Notes under the pieces: generated by a model | The model's database searches: none | The model's input: the letters and a program-made list of their open reading frames with translations, nothing else | What the model was told of the DNA's origin: nothing | Translations under genes and position numbers: made by a program | DNA from: a virus | Reading direction: 5' to 3' (one strand) | IMG/VR virus record: IMGVR_UViG_3300031565_000194 | Span: 1-34,058 of that record | Length of the DNA stretch: 34,058 bases | Part shown: positions 1 through 7,375 of the stretch, in pieces | How the letters are laid out: the number at the start of each line of letters is the position of its first letter | Numbering within the stretch: the first letter of the stretch is position 1

Positions 1-127
1 CAAACTTGATTTCTCTAAAATTGTGCCAGAATTGATAATTAAACCTATCATAAACCCGTTTACAGATAAACATAGAAAAAGAGTAACAAAAAAAGATATA
101 GAGAAATTGAAAAAATGGAATTCGGTC
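1..127. repeat. Terminal direct repeat, left copy
   Basis: Bases 1-127 are identical to 33932-34058. A 127-base exact overlap at both contig ends is what a de Bruijn assembler with k=127 leaves on a circular or circularly permuted molecule, so the true unit length is probably 33,931 bp. The overlap lies inside a coding region and carries no feature of its own. A real short terminal repeat cannot be fully excluded. Confidence 0.9.
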
Positions 128-430
128 TACGATTCGGTCTGCGCTTCGGTCGGGGCTTCGGTCAGGGCTTCGGTCGGGGCTTCGGTCGAGGATTCGGTCA
201 GGGCTTCGGTCTGGGATTCGGTCGGGGATTATATTTCTTCTTTTTTTAAGCTTACAGAATGGAAATATATCAAGCACAAAAAAGGCGAGAATCCTTTTCA
301 ATCCTGTATAGACCTCTGGGAATCTGGGCTTGTGCCGTCCTTTGACGGTAAGACTTGGCGATTACACGGGGAGAATGGAAAAGTATTATATGAACACACC
401 CATCTTGCAAGGATAAGAAATGATTTATAA
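1..430 (+). CDS. [A/D]SVx tandem-repeat phage protein, 3' part (gene crosses the junction)
   Basis: This is the C-terminal part of a 228-residue protein whose start is at 33675; the reading frame continues from base 2 once the 127-base overlap is collapsed. The GTG at 23 is not the real start. After a lysine-rich stretch come about nine tetrapeptides of the form [A/D/N]-S-V-x, encoded by exact 12-bp units at 121-223, then a tail rich in W and F ending at 430. The variable fourth residue is Y, C, G, R, G, E, R, W, G. From memory, similar repeat proteins with the same N- and C-terminal flanks recur in phages of unrelated hosts, but their function is unknown. The regular period suggests a solenoid or coiled surface; this is inference. 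The next gene overlaps its stop by a few bases. Confidence 0.8.
   Translation, partial: KLDFSKIVPELIIKPIINPFTDKHRKRVTKKDIEKLKKWNSVYDSVCASVGASVRASVGASVEDSVRASVWDSVGDYISSFFKLTEWKYIKHKKGENPFQSCIDLWESGLVPSFDGKTWRLHGENGKVLYEHTHLARIRNDL
121..223 (+). repeat. 12-bp in-frame tandem repeat, nine units
   Basis: The core TTCGGTC occurs at 121, 133, 145, 157, 169, 181, 193, 205 and 217, exactly 12 bp apart. Because 12 is a multiple of three, gain or loss of units keeps the frame. The bases between cores vary and set the fourth residue of each tetrapeptide. Confidence 0.95.
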
Positions 431-602
431 GATGTTCATCGAATGGAAATGTCCAGTTTGTGGACGCCAAAATCGGCGTAGACGATATGCATTTTCTTCC
501 ATTCTCTATTGCACTGAATGTCATTTTCCTGTTGATACATATGGTCGTGTGGAAGTTATTTGCAATCACAAATTAGCAAAGAAATGTAAGGAGAAGGTAT
601 GA
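420..602 (+). CDS. Small zinc-ribbon protein
   Basis: A 60-residue basic protein with two Cys pairs, CPVCG near residue 11 and CTEC near residue 31, the layout of a zinc ribbon. A run of four arginines follows the first pair, which fits nucleic-acid contact. The ATG at 420 has AAGGA six bases upstream and overlaps the stop of the repeat gene; a second ATG at 432 is possible. Its stop overlaps the next start (ATGA), so it belongs to the tightly packed early operon. The target and function are not known. Confidence 0.65.
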   Translation: MIYKMFIEWKCPVCGRQNRRRRYAFSSILYCTECHFPVDTYGRVEVICNHKLAKKCKEKV

Positions 603-856
603 AACGATTATTATTTGTAGTTGCTTTCCTGTTCTTGCTTGCTTGCACAATCTTAGACCATTTTTACTACCGTCCTCGAATGGGAATAGTCCAGGAAAAG
701 ATTTACATCTTTAATCCAGGGGATTCAAAAGAGTTCACCCGCTGGAAGCAGATAGTAGAGATACTCACAAGCGACCTATACAAGCAGGGGATTATATCGT
801 GGAATGCAGATAGTCTTTTGAAAGAATTAGACCGTGCAAGAATGGAGGGAAGATGA
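599..856 (+). CDS. Small lipoprotein-like membrane protein
   Basis: An 85-residue protein that begins MKRLLF, followed by a hydrophobic segment ending in L-L-A-C near residue 16, which matches a lipobox. The mature part is short and charged, with an aromatic patch (DHFYYRPR). The start overlaps the preceding stop as ATGA and has GAGAAGG upstream. If lipidated it would be anchored outside the cytoplasm; superinfection exclusion or a lysis accessory are possible roles, but nothing in the sequence decides this. Confidence 0.6.
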   Translation: MKRLLFVVAFLFLLACTILDHFYYRPRMGIVQEKIYIFNPGDSKEFTRWKQIVEILTSDLYKQGIISWNADSLLKELDRARMEGR

Positions 857-1179
857 AATCAATAATACCCAAAATGAGTAAGACGGAACGGATGGTGTGG
901 ATAAGGGCGTGCGAGCATTTGTTGAGGTGGTATAAAACAGTCGGATGGCATTTATTTGGTTGTCCTTTTTGTCCAGTGGCAATAAGGTATAGGAAAGAAA
1001 AAGAAAGAGTCTGCTCTCATTGTGTATGGGTATGGTTTACAGGGTATGAATGCCAGGAGTATACTGAAAATAAAAAATATAAATATTCTATTGAATACTT
1101 ACGAAATTCCAGACATCCCTGCTGGACACGCAACCGAATTCGACAACTTACACGTTGGATTGAGATGTTAGAGAAATGA
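853..1179 (+). CDS. Cys- and Trp-rich small protein
   Basis: A 108-residue basic protein not recognised as a known family. It contains CPFCP near residue 37, CSHC near residue 54, and further Cys residues near 67 and 90, so it probably binds zinc. It is unusually rich in tryptophan (about eight). It overlaps both neighbours by four bases (ATGA), so translation is likely coupled. A DNA- or RNA-binding role is a guess from the charge and the zinc motif. Confidence 0.6.
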   Translation: MKSIIPKMSKTERMVWIRACEHLLRWYKTVGWHLFGCPFCPVAIRYRKEKERVCSHCVWVWFTGYECQEYTENKKYKYSIEYLRNSRHPCWTRNRIRQLTRWIEMLEK

Positions 1180-1553
1180 AGACTGAAATAAAACCGTTGA
1201 CTTCACTTCAAGTTATCAGAAAACACTGTCTTCTTGATTGTAAGGGAGCAGGAGAAGGTAGTATGAAAGCAGTGCGAAACTGTCTCAAATTAACCTGTGC
1301 CCTGTATACCCGTAGACTCGGTCACAACGAGAAAGCAGGTCAAGACAAAGGTAGGTATGCCTCGGAGCGAGAAAGAGACGCCACGGGCAAATTTGAACAC
1401 AAAAAACCCATAAAAGATGGAGAAAAAAAACAGGCACTGGCCAGCGATAAAAGCCAAATTATAGAGGTTTCGGAAAGCGTAATAGTTTCAAAGAAACAAT
1501 GGGAGAAAATTCAAGAAAGATTGGAGGAGAAACATGACAATAGTAATTTCTGA
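1176..1553 (+). CDS. Phage small protein with conserved Cys cluster
   Basis: A 125-residue protein. Residues 10-50 follow a pattern that I recall from many phages: IRKHCLLDC, then AVRNC, then a further Cys followed by LYTRRLG. The remainder is highly charged and probably disordered. The family is usually found among recombination and replication genes and has no assigned function. Here it lies directly before the RusA-like resolvase, whose start lies 20 bases inside it. The four cysteines suggest metal binding. Confidence 0.65.
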   Translation: MKTEIKPLTSLQVIRKHCLLDCKGAGEGSMKAVRNCLKLTCALYTRRLGHNEKAGQDKGRYASERERDATGKFEHKKPIKDGEKKQALASDKSQIIEVSESVIVSKKQWEKIQERLEEKHDNSNF

Positions 1554-1893
1554 TGTGCCACCATCGCAAAACAAATGGGATAGGCTCAATTATGCCAGGA
1601 AGGGAAGGTTTGTCAAGAAGTCAATTAAGAACAAATGGCTAAAGTACTATCACAATTATGGCATGCTATGGAGGGCACAACATCAGGGATATGCCAGGAA
1701 GGTTGGAATTACTTTTTGTTTCAACAACAAGATTCGGCATGATAAAGACAACTATGCTTTTTTTAAGCCTCTTCTGGATGGTCTTGTGCGGGAAGGAATA
1801 ATAAAGGACGATAACACCAAGGAGATTAAGACAAGTTATAAGATTGTTCTGGGGGCAAAGAGAAGGGAGACCATCATAGAGTTGGAAGAATGA
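1534..1893 (+). CDS. rusA: RusA-family Holliday junction resolvase
   Basis: A 119-residue protein, the usual size for RusA endodeoxyribonucleases, which cut Holliday junctions symmetrically. The hallmark block is present: RHDKDNY at 68-74, LLDGL at 80-84 and IIKDD at 89-93. D70, D72 and the aspartates at 92-93 correspond to the acidic catalytic residues described for the family. GGAGGAGAAAC precedes the ATG. Its stop overlaps the start of the ParB-domain gene. It would resolve or debranch recombined phage DNA before packaging. Confidence 0.88.
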   Translation: MTIVISDVPPSQNKWDRLNYARKGRFVKKSIKNKWLKYYHNYGMLWRAQHQGYARKVGITFCFNNKIRHDKDNYAFFKPLLDGLVREGIIKDDNTKEIKTSYKIVLGAKRRETIIELEE

Positions 1894-3434
1894 GCATGTC
1901 AAACCCAAAACCAAAAAGGAGGAGTGAAGTGAAACAAGTAGACAGCATTAAGCTTTCCGAGATTATGTTTAAGTCGGAAAGGACCAGTAAGGGTGATATT
2001 AAAGCCCTTGCAGAGAATATCAAAACATATGGTGTGCAGCATCCGCTGCTGATCACCGGGAGCGGAAATGGTGATCACCCATATGAGATCATCGATGGGC
2101 GTCGCCGGTTTGAAGCTTTGAAGCTTCTGGGTGCAGAAAAGGCACCATGCCTCGTACTCACAAGAGCAGAGGCAAATGAGGATCTCTCTTTGATCCTCAA
2201 TACATACCGGCTAAACCTCAATCCTGTGGAGCTCTATAATATGGCTGCACGCTATGTCAAAGATGAGCTTAAAGGGGATCCATTGGCTTTACCTCCGGAA
2301 AGAATCAAGGAGGTGGCCACTAAACTCAATCTTGATATAAATGCAACATGCAGGATTCTCAATATCGGACGGCTTGACAAAGATACAATGGAGCTGCTTG
2401 CTGCAGGCAAAATCCCTTTAGGCCTTGCCCTGTTGAGCCTTCGAATACCGGAAATAAAATCCCGGCAAAGATTCTGTAAACGATGTGCCAAGGAAAGACC
2501 ATCCATTAGGGAGGCAGTTAGTTGGCTTAAATTCGGAGAAAAAGAAAAAGCGTGTCGAGACCTTGACAATGCAATATTCGATACAAAGGAATGCAAATCA
2601 TGCAGACATAGGGGACAGCGGGATAAATCCTTATTCGAATATGATGGCAAAGAGGAGGAGAAGTACTGCTGGAATGTCAACTGCTACAATAAAAAGGAAA
2701 ATGAAGTATGGAATGCAGCATTCAAGGAAGTTAGAAAGAAACTGGGGCTCAGCAGAATATCCAAATCCAATAATTGGTTTGATTCTGTCGAGTTTAATAA
2801 GGTCATACCGGAGGATCCTGAGAAATGTAAGAAATGCAAGAAGGTAAAGCTCTTGAGCATGCATGGAGAAGGATTCATTGTGAAATGTCCTGTTGAATGT
2901 TCAAATATTAAGAAGGCAAAAAGAAGTGATAGAAAGCAAAAGAAAGACCCCAGTAAATTTACGAAGAAAGACAAGGTCCAAATCCTCGAGGAGCGATTCG
3001 CCCTGGCTGCCCGGAAAGCGATGGTCGAAGATATCCTGCTCATAAAAAAGGGGGGGGATTATACCACAAATGATATTTCCTTTGCCAAAGGGAAAACTCC
3101 AAAGGATTACAAAAGGATCCTATTCTTTGTTGGTTGTTTTGACCATAGGAATCCCTTCCCTGCTTTTTATGTTCGTAGCGACTATAGCGGAGAAAACGAA
3201 AAAGCAACGGAGTTAGTCAAATCGTTGGACCTAAAGAAGGTAGCAAAGGAAAATATCCCAGAAGCAGCTCGCTATCTTTCAACTTACGACATGTCTGGTA
3301 CTACTCCTGAGCAAATCGATATGGCCATATCTCTGCTGTACGGTGAGGAGAACTGGTGCAAAACGCACTATGCATCGATTGAAACCAAACTCTCGAAGCG
3401 CAGCAAAGGATTTCTCAAGGATGTGAAGCCCTAG
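1890..3434 (+). CDS. ParB/RepB-domain protein with Cys-rich C-terminal region
   Basis: A 514-residue protein. Residues 15-100 form a ParB-like domain with GVQHPLL at 48-54 and IIDGRRRFEAL at 67-77, the site that binds CTP or acts as a nuclease in different family members. A helical DNA-binding region probably follows to about residue 190. Residues 195-330 carry at least four Cys pairs (FCKRC, CKSC, YCWNVNC, CKKC), suggesting zinc modules that ParB partition proteins lack. No ParA gene is present. It could be a partition factor, a transcription regulator or a nuclease. Confidence 0.75.
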   Translation: MSMSNPKPKRRSEVKQVDSIKLSEIMFKSERTSKGDIKALAENIKTYGVQHPLLITGSGNGDHPYEIIDGRRRFEALKLLGAEKAPCLVLTRAEANEDLSLILNTYRLNLNPVELYNMAARYVKDELKGDPLALPPERIKEVATKLNLDINATCRILNIGRLDKDTMELLAAGKIPLGLALLSLRIPEIKSRQRFCKRCAKERPSIREAVSWLKFGEKEKACRDLDNAIFDTKECKSCRHRGQRDKSLFEYDGKEEEKYCWNVNCYNKKENEVWNAAFKEVRKKLGLSRISKSNNWFDSVEFNKVIPEDPEKCKKCKKVKLLSMHGEGFIVKCPVECSNIKKAKRSDRKQKKDPSKFTKKDKVQILEERFALAARKAMVEDILLIKKGGDYTTNDISFAKGKTPKDYKRILFFVGCFDHRNPFPAFYVRSDYSGENEKATELVKSLDLKKVAKENIPEAARYLSTYDMSGTTPEQIDMAISLLYGEENWCKTHYASIETKLSKRSKGFLKDVKP

Positions 3435-3456
3435 AAACCATCTTGGACATAATTAT

Positions 3457-3765
3457 ATGACCAACAGCAACGAGTATCCTGAAAATTGGAAAGAGATTGC
3501 AACAAGAATTAAAGAAAAGGCAGGTTGGAAATGTGAACGGTGCGGGCATAAGCACGAGGTTGAGACAGGTTATGTTCTCACCGTTCATCATCTTGTGCCT
3601 GAGAAGAGTCTGTGCGAAGACTGGAATCTTGCTGCGTTGTGTCAGCGATGCCATTTGAAAATGCAACATATAGATATGTTCCAGGGGCTTTTGGACTTTT
3701 ATGAATTTTCGGATTGGTTCAAACCGCATCTTGAGGGCTTCTTAAATTGGTTGAGTAATGGTTAA
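3457..3765 (+). CDS. HNH endonuclease
   Basis: A 102-residue HNH nuclease with C26-x2-C29, the HH pair at 44-45 followed by LVPE, DWNLAALC at 55-62 with the conserved Asn, and CQRCH at 62-66. All core metal and catalytic positions are present. It is free-standing with no flanking intron sign. HNH proteins close to terminase genes often assist cleavage during DNA packaging, but here it is about 1.8 kb upstream of the small terminase, so a role in recombination or as a homing nuclease is equally possible. Confidence 0.85.
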   Translation: MTNSNEYPENWKEIATRIKEKAGWKCERCGHKHEVETGYVLTVHHLVPEKSLCEDWNLAALCQRCHLKMQHIDMFQGLLDFYEFSDWFKPHLEGFLNWLSNG

Positions 3766-3791
3766 AGGATTAAAAAAAGGAGGTAAGAAGA

Positions 3792-4031
3792 ATGCCAAAC
3801 CTAATAGCTGATATTGAATTGCAGTGTCCCTGCTGCAAGAAATGGATCAACGTGAAGGTGTACAAGGAAAAGATTAAAGAAGCAGAATTTGAGTTTCCCT
3901 TTGAGGTGAAGGCAATACAACAAGGATTGTTCGATAAACAAGAGGCGCAGAACGGCGAGGCTCAGGTTATTGAAGATAAAACGCAAAAGGCAATCGAACA
4001 CGAAGAAAAACAGGAGGTGAAAAATGTTTGA
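3792..4031 (+). CDS. Small acidic protein with a Cys cluster
   Basis: A 79-residue protein with a strong AAAGGAGG site upstream. It has CPCCKKW near residue 12 and no second Cys pair, so a full zinc ribbon is incomplete unless it dimerises. The C-terminal half is rich in E, K and Q and probably disordered or helical. It overlaps the next gene by eight bases. I do not recognise it. Confidence 0.55.
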   Translation: MPNLIADIELQCPCCKKWINVKVYKEKIKEAEFEFPFEVKAIQQGLFDKQEAQNGEAQVIEDKTQKAIEHEEKQEVKNV

Positions 4032-4482
4032 TGCAGTGGAAGTAATAGCAAAATGCCCAAAGGGTTGTGATAAACAGTTGATAAAATGTTCTCCAAGTCT
4101 TTATATTTGTCCACAGTGTAAAACTGCTTATGTGTTCGCTCAAGGCAGAGGTGGTTCAAAAGAAAGAAAAGGTTTCTTCCGGAAAACATCAGCGGAGAAT
4201 GTAGCAAAATGCAAAGAGATATTGAAATCTGGGAATTGGAAACCTTTAATAATTCTTAATAAAAATGAGCAAGCAAAGGAATCGATGGAGTTAACAGAAA
4301 AAACCCTTGTAAAGTATTTCTTGATTGACTATGAAGTATCTCGTCTAATTAAAGTTTTTGAATCAAAGGGGCAGTTAGAGAAATATTTCGATGACTACCC
4401 AAGGCAGTTCAATAGTTGTCGCATCTTCAAAGCGATAGAAATGCCATTCGAGATTGTTAGGAAACTGGAAATCAAAGGTTAA
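4024..4482 (+). CDS. Zinc-finger protein of unknown function
   Basis: A 152-residue protein. The N-terminal 45 residues hold CPKGC, then a lone Cys, then CPQC, arranged like a treble-clef or ribbon metal site. A basic stretch (GRGGSKERKG) follows, and the last 90 residues look alpha-helical. The start at 4024 has CAGGAGGTG upstream and overlaps the preceding gene. It is the last clear coding gene before a structured non-coding stretch. Regulation of the following small gene or of late transcription is conceivable but unproven. Confidence 0.6.
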   Translation: MFDAVEVIAKCPKGCDKQLIKCSPSLYICPQCKTAYVFAQGRGGSKERKGFFRKTSAENVAKCKEILKSGNWKPLIILNKNEQAKESMELTEKTLVKYFLIDYEVSRLIKVFESKGQLEKYFDDYPRQFNSCRIFKAIEMPFEIVRKLEIKG

Positions 4483-4572
4483 CAAAGGAGGTGATTGATA
4501 TTTTAACAACCATAATCACAAGGAGGCGTTTATGCGGGGTTAAACCAAAGACTCCTGTAAAACCAACAAAAG

Positions 4573-4664
4573 AGGGGACAGGAAAATCAGCTATATATTG
4601 ATATTTCAATCTTCACAAAGAGGCGAGACGAAAGTAACCAATTCTGTCCCCTTGTCTCGCTTTT
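4573..4664 (+). ncRNA. Candidate pseudoknot or attenuator RNA
   Basis: Two interleaved stems can form in the roughly 210-bp gap before 4692. AGGGGACAG (4573-4581) pairs perfectly with CTGTCCCCT (4644-4652). GCGAGAC (4623-4629) pairs with GTCTCGC (4654-4660), extends by wobble pairs, and is followed by TTTT. The 5' half of the second stem lies inside the loop of the first and its 3' half lies outside, which defines an H-type pseudoknot or two competing folds. The second stem plus the T run could act as a weak terminator. Whether it is an attenuator, a regulatory leader or a DNA-level signal is open. Confidence 0.45.
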
Positions 4665-4691
4665 ACGAGAATAACAGAAAGAGGAGTCTAA

Positions 4692-4925
4692 TTGAATAAA
4701 TGGCTCAAGGACTGTAAGAGTTGTAATATGTCCGCAGATGATTTCCTGACTATGGTGCTCAACTATGCAAGAAACGATGAACTGAAGGCTAAGTTATTCA
4801 GTTACATCTATTTGAGGGAACGAGCGGAGAACCCGAAGAAGCCCGTTGCGGAAATTCAAAAGCAGATGTGTCTGAAGTTTCAGGTGAGTCTCAAAACGCT
4901 CGAGAAATATATTTATTGGAAATAA
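4692..4925 (+). CDS. Small helix-turn-helix-like protein
   Basis: A 77-residue protein with a TTG start preceded by GAGGAG. The first half is helical with two Cys. The last 30 residues (VAEIQKQMCLKFQVSLKTLEKYI) look like a helix-turn-helix in which residues near 66-75 form the recognition helix. It is the last gene before the intrinsic terminator at 4964. It may be a regulator of the early-to-late switch; this is inference from position only. Confidence 0.6.
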   Translation: MNKWLKDCKSCNMSADDFLTMVLNYARNDELKAKLFSYIYLRERAENPKKPVAEIQKQMCLKFQVSLKTLEKYIYWK

Positions 4926-4963
4926 CCAAAAACTAAATCCTCTAATTTTATAAATAGTGTAAT

Positions 4964-4986
4964 GCAAGGCTTTCAGCCTTGCTTTT
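4964..4986 (+). terminator. Intrinsic terminator ending the early block
   Basis: GCAAGGCT (4964-4971), loop TTC, AGCCTTGC (4975-4982), then TTTT. The stem is a perfect 8 bp with a three-base loop. It lies 39 bases after the stop of the last early gene, so it probably ends early transcription. Confidence 0.88.
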
Positions 4987-5054
4987 CCATTTCTAAAAGT
5001 AGACCGTAATAAAATAGGTTTAATTTTACAACTTATCTATTCATATTGTTACTA

Positions 5055-5186
5055 ATGATTATAGAAGACAAAGACATAGATAGAAAGATTGCGGAAGCGA
5101 TAGCAAGAGAATACAACGAAGACCCCGAAGAAATAGAAAAGGAAATTGAGTCTTGCAATCAATTACATTTGAGGGAGAATGTTTAA
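5055..5186 (+). CDS. Possible small acidic protein or gene remnant
   Basis: A 43-residue open frame (MIIEDKDIDRKIAEAIAREY...) with protein-like composition, rich in D, E and K. It has no clear ribosome site. It lies on the strand opposite the abnormal C-terminus of the DUF523-like gene, and that C-terminus reads as low-quality L/F-rich sequence, as expected for the antisense of a real coding region. It may therefore be the surviving end of an older + strand gene cut by the insertion of the DUF523-like gene. Confidence 0.3.
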   Translation: MIIEDKDIDRKIAEAIAREYNEDPEEIEKEIESCNQLHLRENV

Positions 5187-5478
5187 GACCATAAAATTTA
5201 TTTATTCCTTGTTCTCTTGCTATTTTGAGAAAATCTTTTGCTCCTTTCATATATTCTTGTGTGAAATCTTTTTGTCCCTTAAAAGACAGAACTTTTCCGT
5301 TTTTCACAAAACAACCAGGGCGAGGAGTGGGCAATCCTCCCATAACTTCTGGGCAAATAGGAACAAGAATATACTTTTGAGCAAGCTGACGAGCTTTTTT
5401 CTTGAAAACCGTTGGTTTCCCGTGATACCTGCAGGGAACTCCAAGACAACATTCAGAAATCAAAATCTTTTCTTTCAT
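5059..5478 (-). CDS. DUF523-like protein with aberrant C-terminus (moron)
   Basis: The only convincing - strand gene, 139 residues from the ATG at 5478. The start ILISECCLGVPCRYHGKP and the block VPICPEVMGGLPTPRPG match DUF523, as does GINKFYGLKHSPS. At that point the family normally continues as S-P-S-C-G with a glycine-rich tail, whereas here it reads SPSNVIDC and then hydrophobic sequence antisense to another frame. The C-terminal part looks replaced or truncated. It has its own promoter with the ATG at the predicted transcription start, so it is likely leaderless. Typical of a moron gene; the biochemical role of DUF523 is not established. Confidence 0.7.
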   Translation of the reverse strand: MKEKILISECCLGVPCRYHGKPTVFKKKARQLAQKYILVPICPEVMGGLPTPRPGCFVKNGKVLSFKGQKDFTQEYMKGAKDFLKIAREQGINKFYGLKHSPSNVIDCKTQFPFLFLRGLRCILLLSLPQSFYLCLCLL

Positions 5479-5485
5479 AACTCTA

Positions 5486-5514
5486 AATATAATACATTTT
5501 TTTCTATTTGTCAA
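5486..5514 (-). promoter_or_regulatory. Sigma70-type promoter of the DUF523-like gene
   Basis: Read on the - strand: TTGACA (5514-5509), a 17-base spacer and TATATT (5491-5486). The start codon at 5478 lies seven bases past the -10 box, so the mRNA would have almost no leader; there is no Shine-Dalgarno. The same boxes and spacing occur at 27989 and 28510. Confidence 0.85.
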
Positions 5515-5578
5515 GAGGAAAATTTAAGTAAGTGTCTTTTTTTCCCGAACTTAAAGATTTATAAGAGGGTAATTAACA

Positions 5579-5980
5579 TTGGCTAAAAATAAGGGTGGAC
5601 GTCCAACGAAATTCAAAGAAGATATGATCCCTATGGTGGAGAAGCTTGCTGGACTGGGATTGACCGAAAGGGAGATAGCGGAATTCTTCGGCATCTGTCA
5701 GGAAACTTTAATGAACTATAAGAAACAACATGAGAGTTTTTTGGAAGCAATAAAAAAGGGCAAGTTGAAGGCTGAAATATCTATGACTCGTTCGCTTTTC
5801 ACAAGCGGGACCCAAAGTGGAAATGTAACCGCTATGATTTTCTGGCTCTGTAATAGGGTACCAGCAAAGTGGAAACACGTCAGCAAGATTCTGATAGCCT
5901 CAGGTGAAGAGGGAATAGCTGATATTAACAAGCAGGAAATTGAGGAGATGCATGAAAAGCTCAAGACAGCTTACAACTAG
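5579..5980 (+). CDS. terS: Terminase small subunit-like protein
   Basis: A 133-residue protein, TTG start, with GAGGG about ten bases upstream. The N-terminus GGRPTKFKE and the segment LGLTEREIAEFFGICQETL (about 29-47) form a helix-turn-helix typical of small terminases, which bind the packaging site and recruit the large subunit. FLEAIKKGKLKAE follows, also typical. It overlaps the large terminase gene by 29 bases, which supports the call. It opens the late block. No promoter is obvious in the roughly 100 bases upstream. Confidence 0.8.
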   Translation: MAKNKGGRPTKFKEDMIPMVEKLAGLGLTEREIAEFFGICQETLMNYKKQHESFLEAIKKGKLKAEISMTRSLFTSGTQSGNVTAMIFWLCNRVPAKWKHVSKILIASGEEGIADINKQEIEEMHEKLKTAYN

Positions 5981-7367
5981 AGAAAAGGAAATCGACATTA
6001 AGTATAAGGGCTACAATAGTCTTTTCTACTTTGCTGAGCAGATCCTCGGTTATGATCGGCTCACACCTCAGAACGAGGAATGGTGCTGGGAGTTAGAGAA
6101 GAAGCCCAAAAAGCTGCTGCATCTCGCACCCAGGAAGACGTATAAGACTACGATTGGGACCAAGGCGTATCCTATGTGGAGGCTCGAGCAAGACCCGAAT
6201 CTCAGAATCCTTATCATCAACGAGACGGAATACAATGCCAAGAAATTCCTCAGAGAGATCAAAGGACATTATGAGCGTAATAAGAAATTCAGGCACTTTT
6301 ACGGGGATAGAGTGAGCAGCGATAAATGGGGAGAGAGAGAGATTACTATAAGCTCCAGGACAAGGAATTATTCCGAAGCAAGTATAACAGCAATGGGTTT
6401 TGGTTCTACTCTGACAAGTGCTCATTATGACATAATTATCATTGACGATCCCTGTGGTATGGATGACAGAGAGAGCGCACTCAAGAGGGAGAAGAAAAAG
6501 CAATGCTTCAGGGAGATTCCCAGCATTTGCGACCAGAATGCGGAGATCCATGTCAGAGGAACTCGCTGGCATTACGATGACCTGTATGCCGATATCGAAG
6601 GCAACCTCAATCCGGAACTAGCAGCAGAGGGTAAAGAGAATTACTTCGTTATCAACCAATCAGCATTGAACGAAAACGGAGAATCAAACTTCCCTGAGAA
6701 CTTCACCAAAGATGACCTCAAAGCCATTGAAATTGAGGTTGGCGTTGTTCTGTTTGCTTCGAATTATTTGAATCAACCACTTGCAGAAGGATCTCAGCTG
6801 ATCAAGCTCATGGACCTGCAGTATTACAATCATCTCAAATTTGAGCAGGAATATCTAAAAACAAACAAGCACGTTGATTTCTACGGCTTTATCGACCCTT
6901 CCCTTGGAAAGACGGGGAGCGATTATGTGGCCATTGTCATAGGAGCTGTGCCAAAGGATGGATATATCAGGATCCCGGAAGCAAAGGTGGTATTAATTCC
7001 CCCAAGTCAACAGGTTAGGCTTATCCTGGACTTGCAGAAGAAGTACAAATTTAAGAAGTTCGGCATTGAAGACAACCTTTTCCGGGGCTTGCTGAAGAAA
7101 GAGGTCGAAGACCTGGCAGCACAGGAGAAAACTTATATCAGATTAACACCGGTCACACAAACAAAGAACAAGAAGGTTAGAATCGAATCCGCAGAGCCAC
7201 AGATTAAGCGCTATGTCCGGTTTCGAGATGATTGGAAGACAGCATATCCAATACTGATAAATCAGCTGATACATTACCCTGTAGGAGCGAACGATGACGG
7301 ACCGGATGCCCTAGAAGGACTCCTGAGCCTGATCAAGACGGAAACCGTGCAGATATATATAATATAG
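5952..7367 (+). CDS. terL: Terminase large subunit
   Basis: 471 residues from the ATG at 5952, chosen because TGAGGAG sits just before it. It is the packaging motor ATPase and nuclease. LAPRKTYKTT (58-67) is the Walker A region, with tyrosine in place of the usual glycine before K65. DIIIIDDP (160-167) is Walker B and RGTRWHYDDLY (202-212) is a motif shared by this terminase type. The nuclease domain shows GFIDPSLG with D315, IEDN with E373 and the terminal NDDGPDALE with aspartates near 448-452. Length and order are normal for the family. Confidence 0.95.
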   Translation: MKSSRQLTTREKEIDIKYKGYNSLFYFAEQILGYDRLTPQNEEWCWELEKKPKKLLHLAPRKTYKTTIGTKAYPMWRLEQDPNLRILIINETEYNAKKFLREIKGHYERNKKFRHFYGDRVSSDKWGEREITISSRTRNYSEASITAMGFGSTLTSAHYDIIIIDDPCGMDDRESALKREKKKQCFREIPSICDQNAEIHVRGTRWHYDDLYADIEGNLNPELAAEGKENYFVINQSALNENGESNFPENFTKDDLKAIEIEVGVVLFASNYLNQPLAEGSQLIKLMDLQYYNHLKFEQEYLKTNKHVDFYGFIDPSLGKTGSDYVAIVIGAVPKDGYIRIPEAKVVLIPPSQQVRLILDLQKKYKFKKFGIEDNLFRGLLKKEVEDLAAQEKTYIRLTPVTQTKNKKVRIESAEPQIKRYVRFRDDWKTAYPILINQLIHYPVGANDDGPDALEGLLSLIKTETVQIYII

Positions 7368-7375
7368 GAGCGATT

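Noticed and set aside
1-127. Biological terminal repeat like that of T7
   Set aside because: The exact 127-base length matches a common assembler k-mer size and lies within a gene, so an assembly overlap of a circular map is the simpler view.
121-223. CRISPR-like or regulatory direct repeats
   Set aside because: The spacing of 12 bp, lack of unique spacers and in-frame coding show a protein repeat.
4534-4543. ATG CGG GGT TAA after AAGGAGG as a mini leader peptide
   Set aside because: A three-codon frame cannot be supported from sequence alone; it may simply be chance next to a Shine-Dalgarno-like motif.
4491-4601. 36-codon frame starting GTG directly after AAAGGAG
   Set aside because: No spacing between the ribosome site and the start, basic low-complexity composition, and overlap with the structured RNA element.
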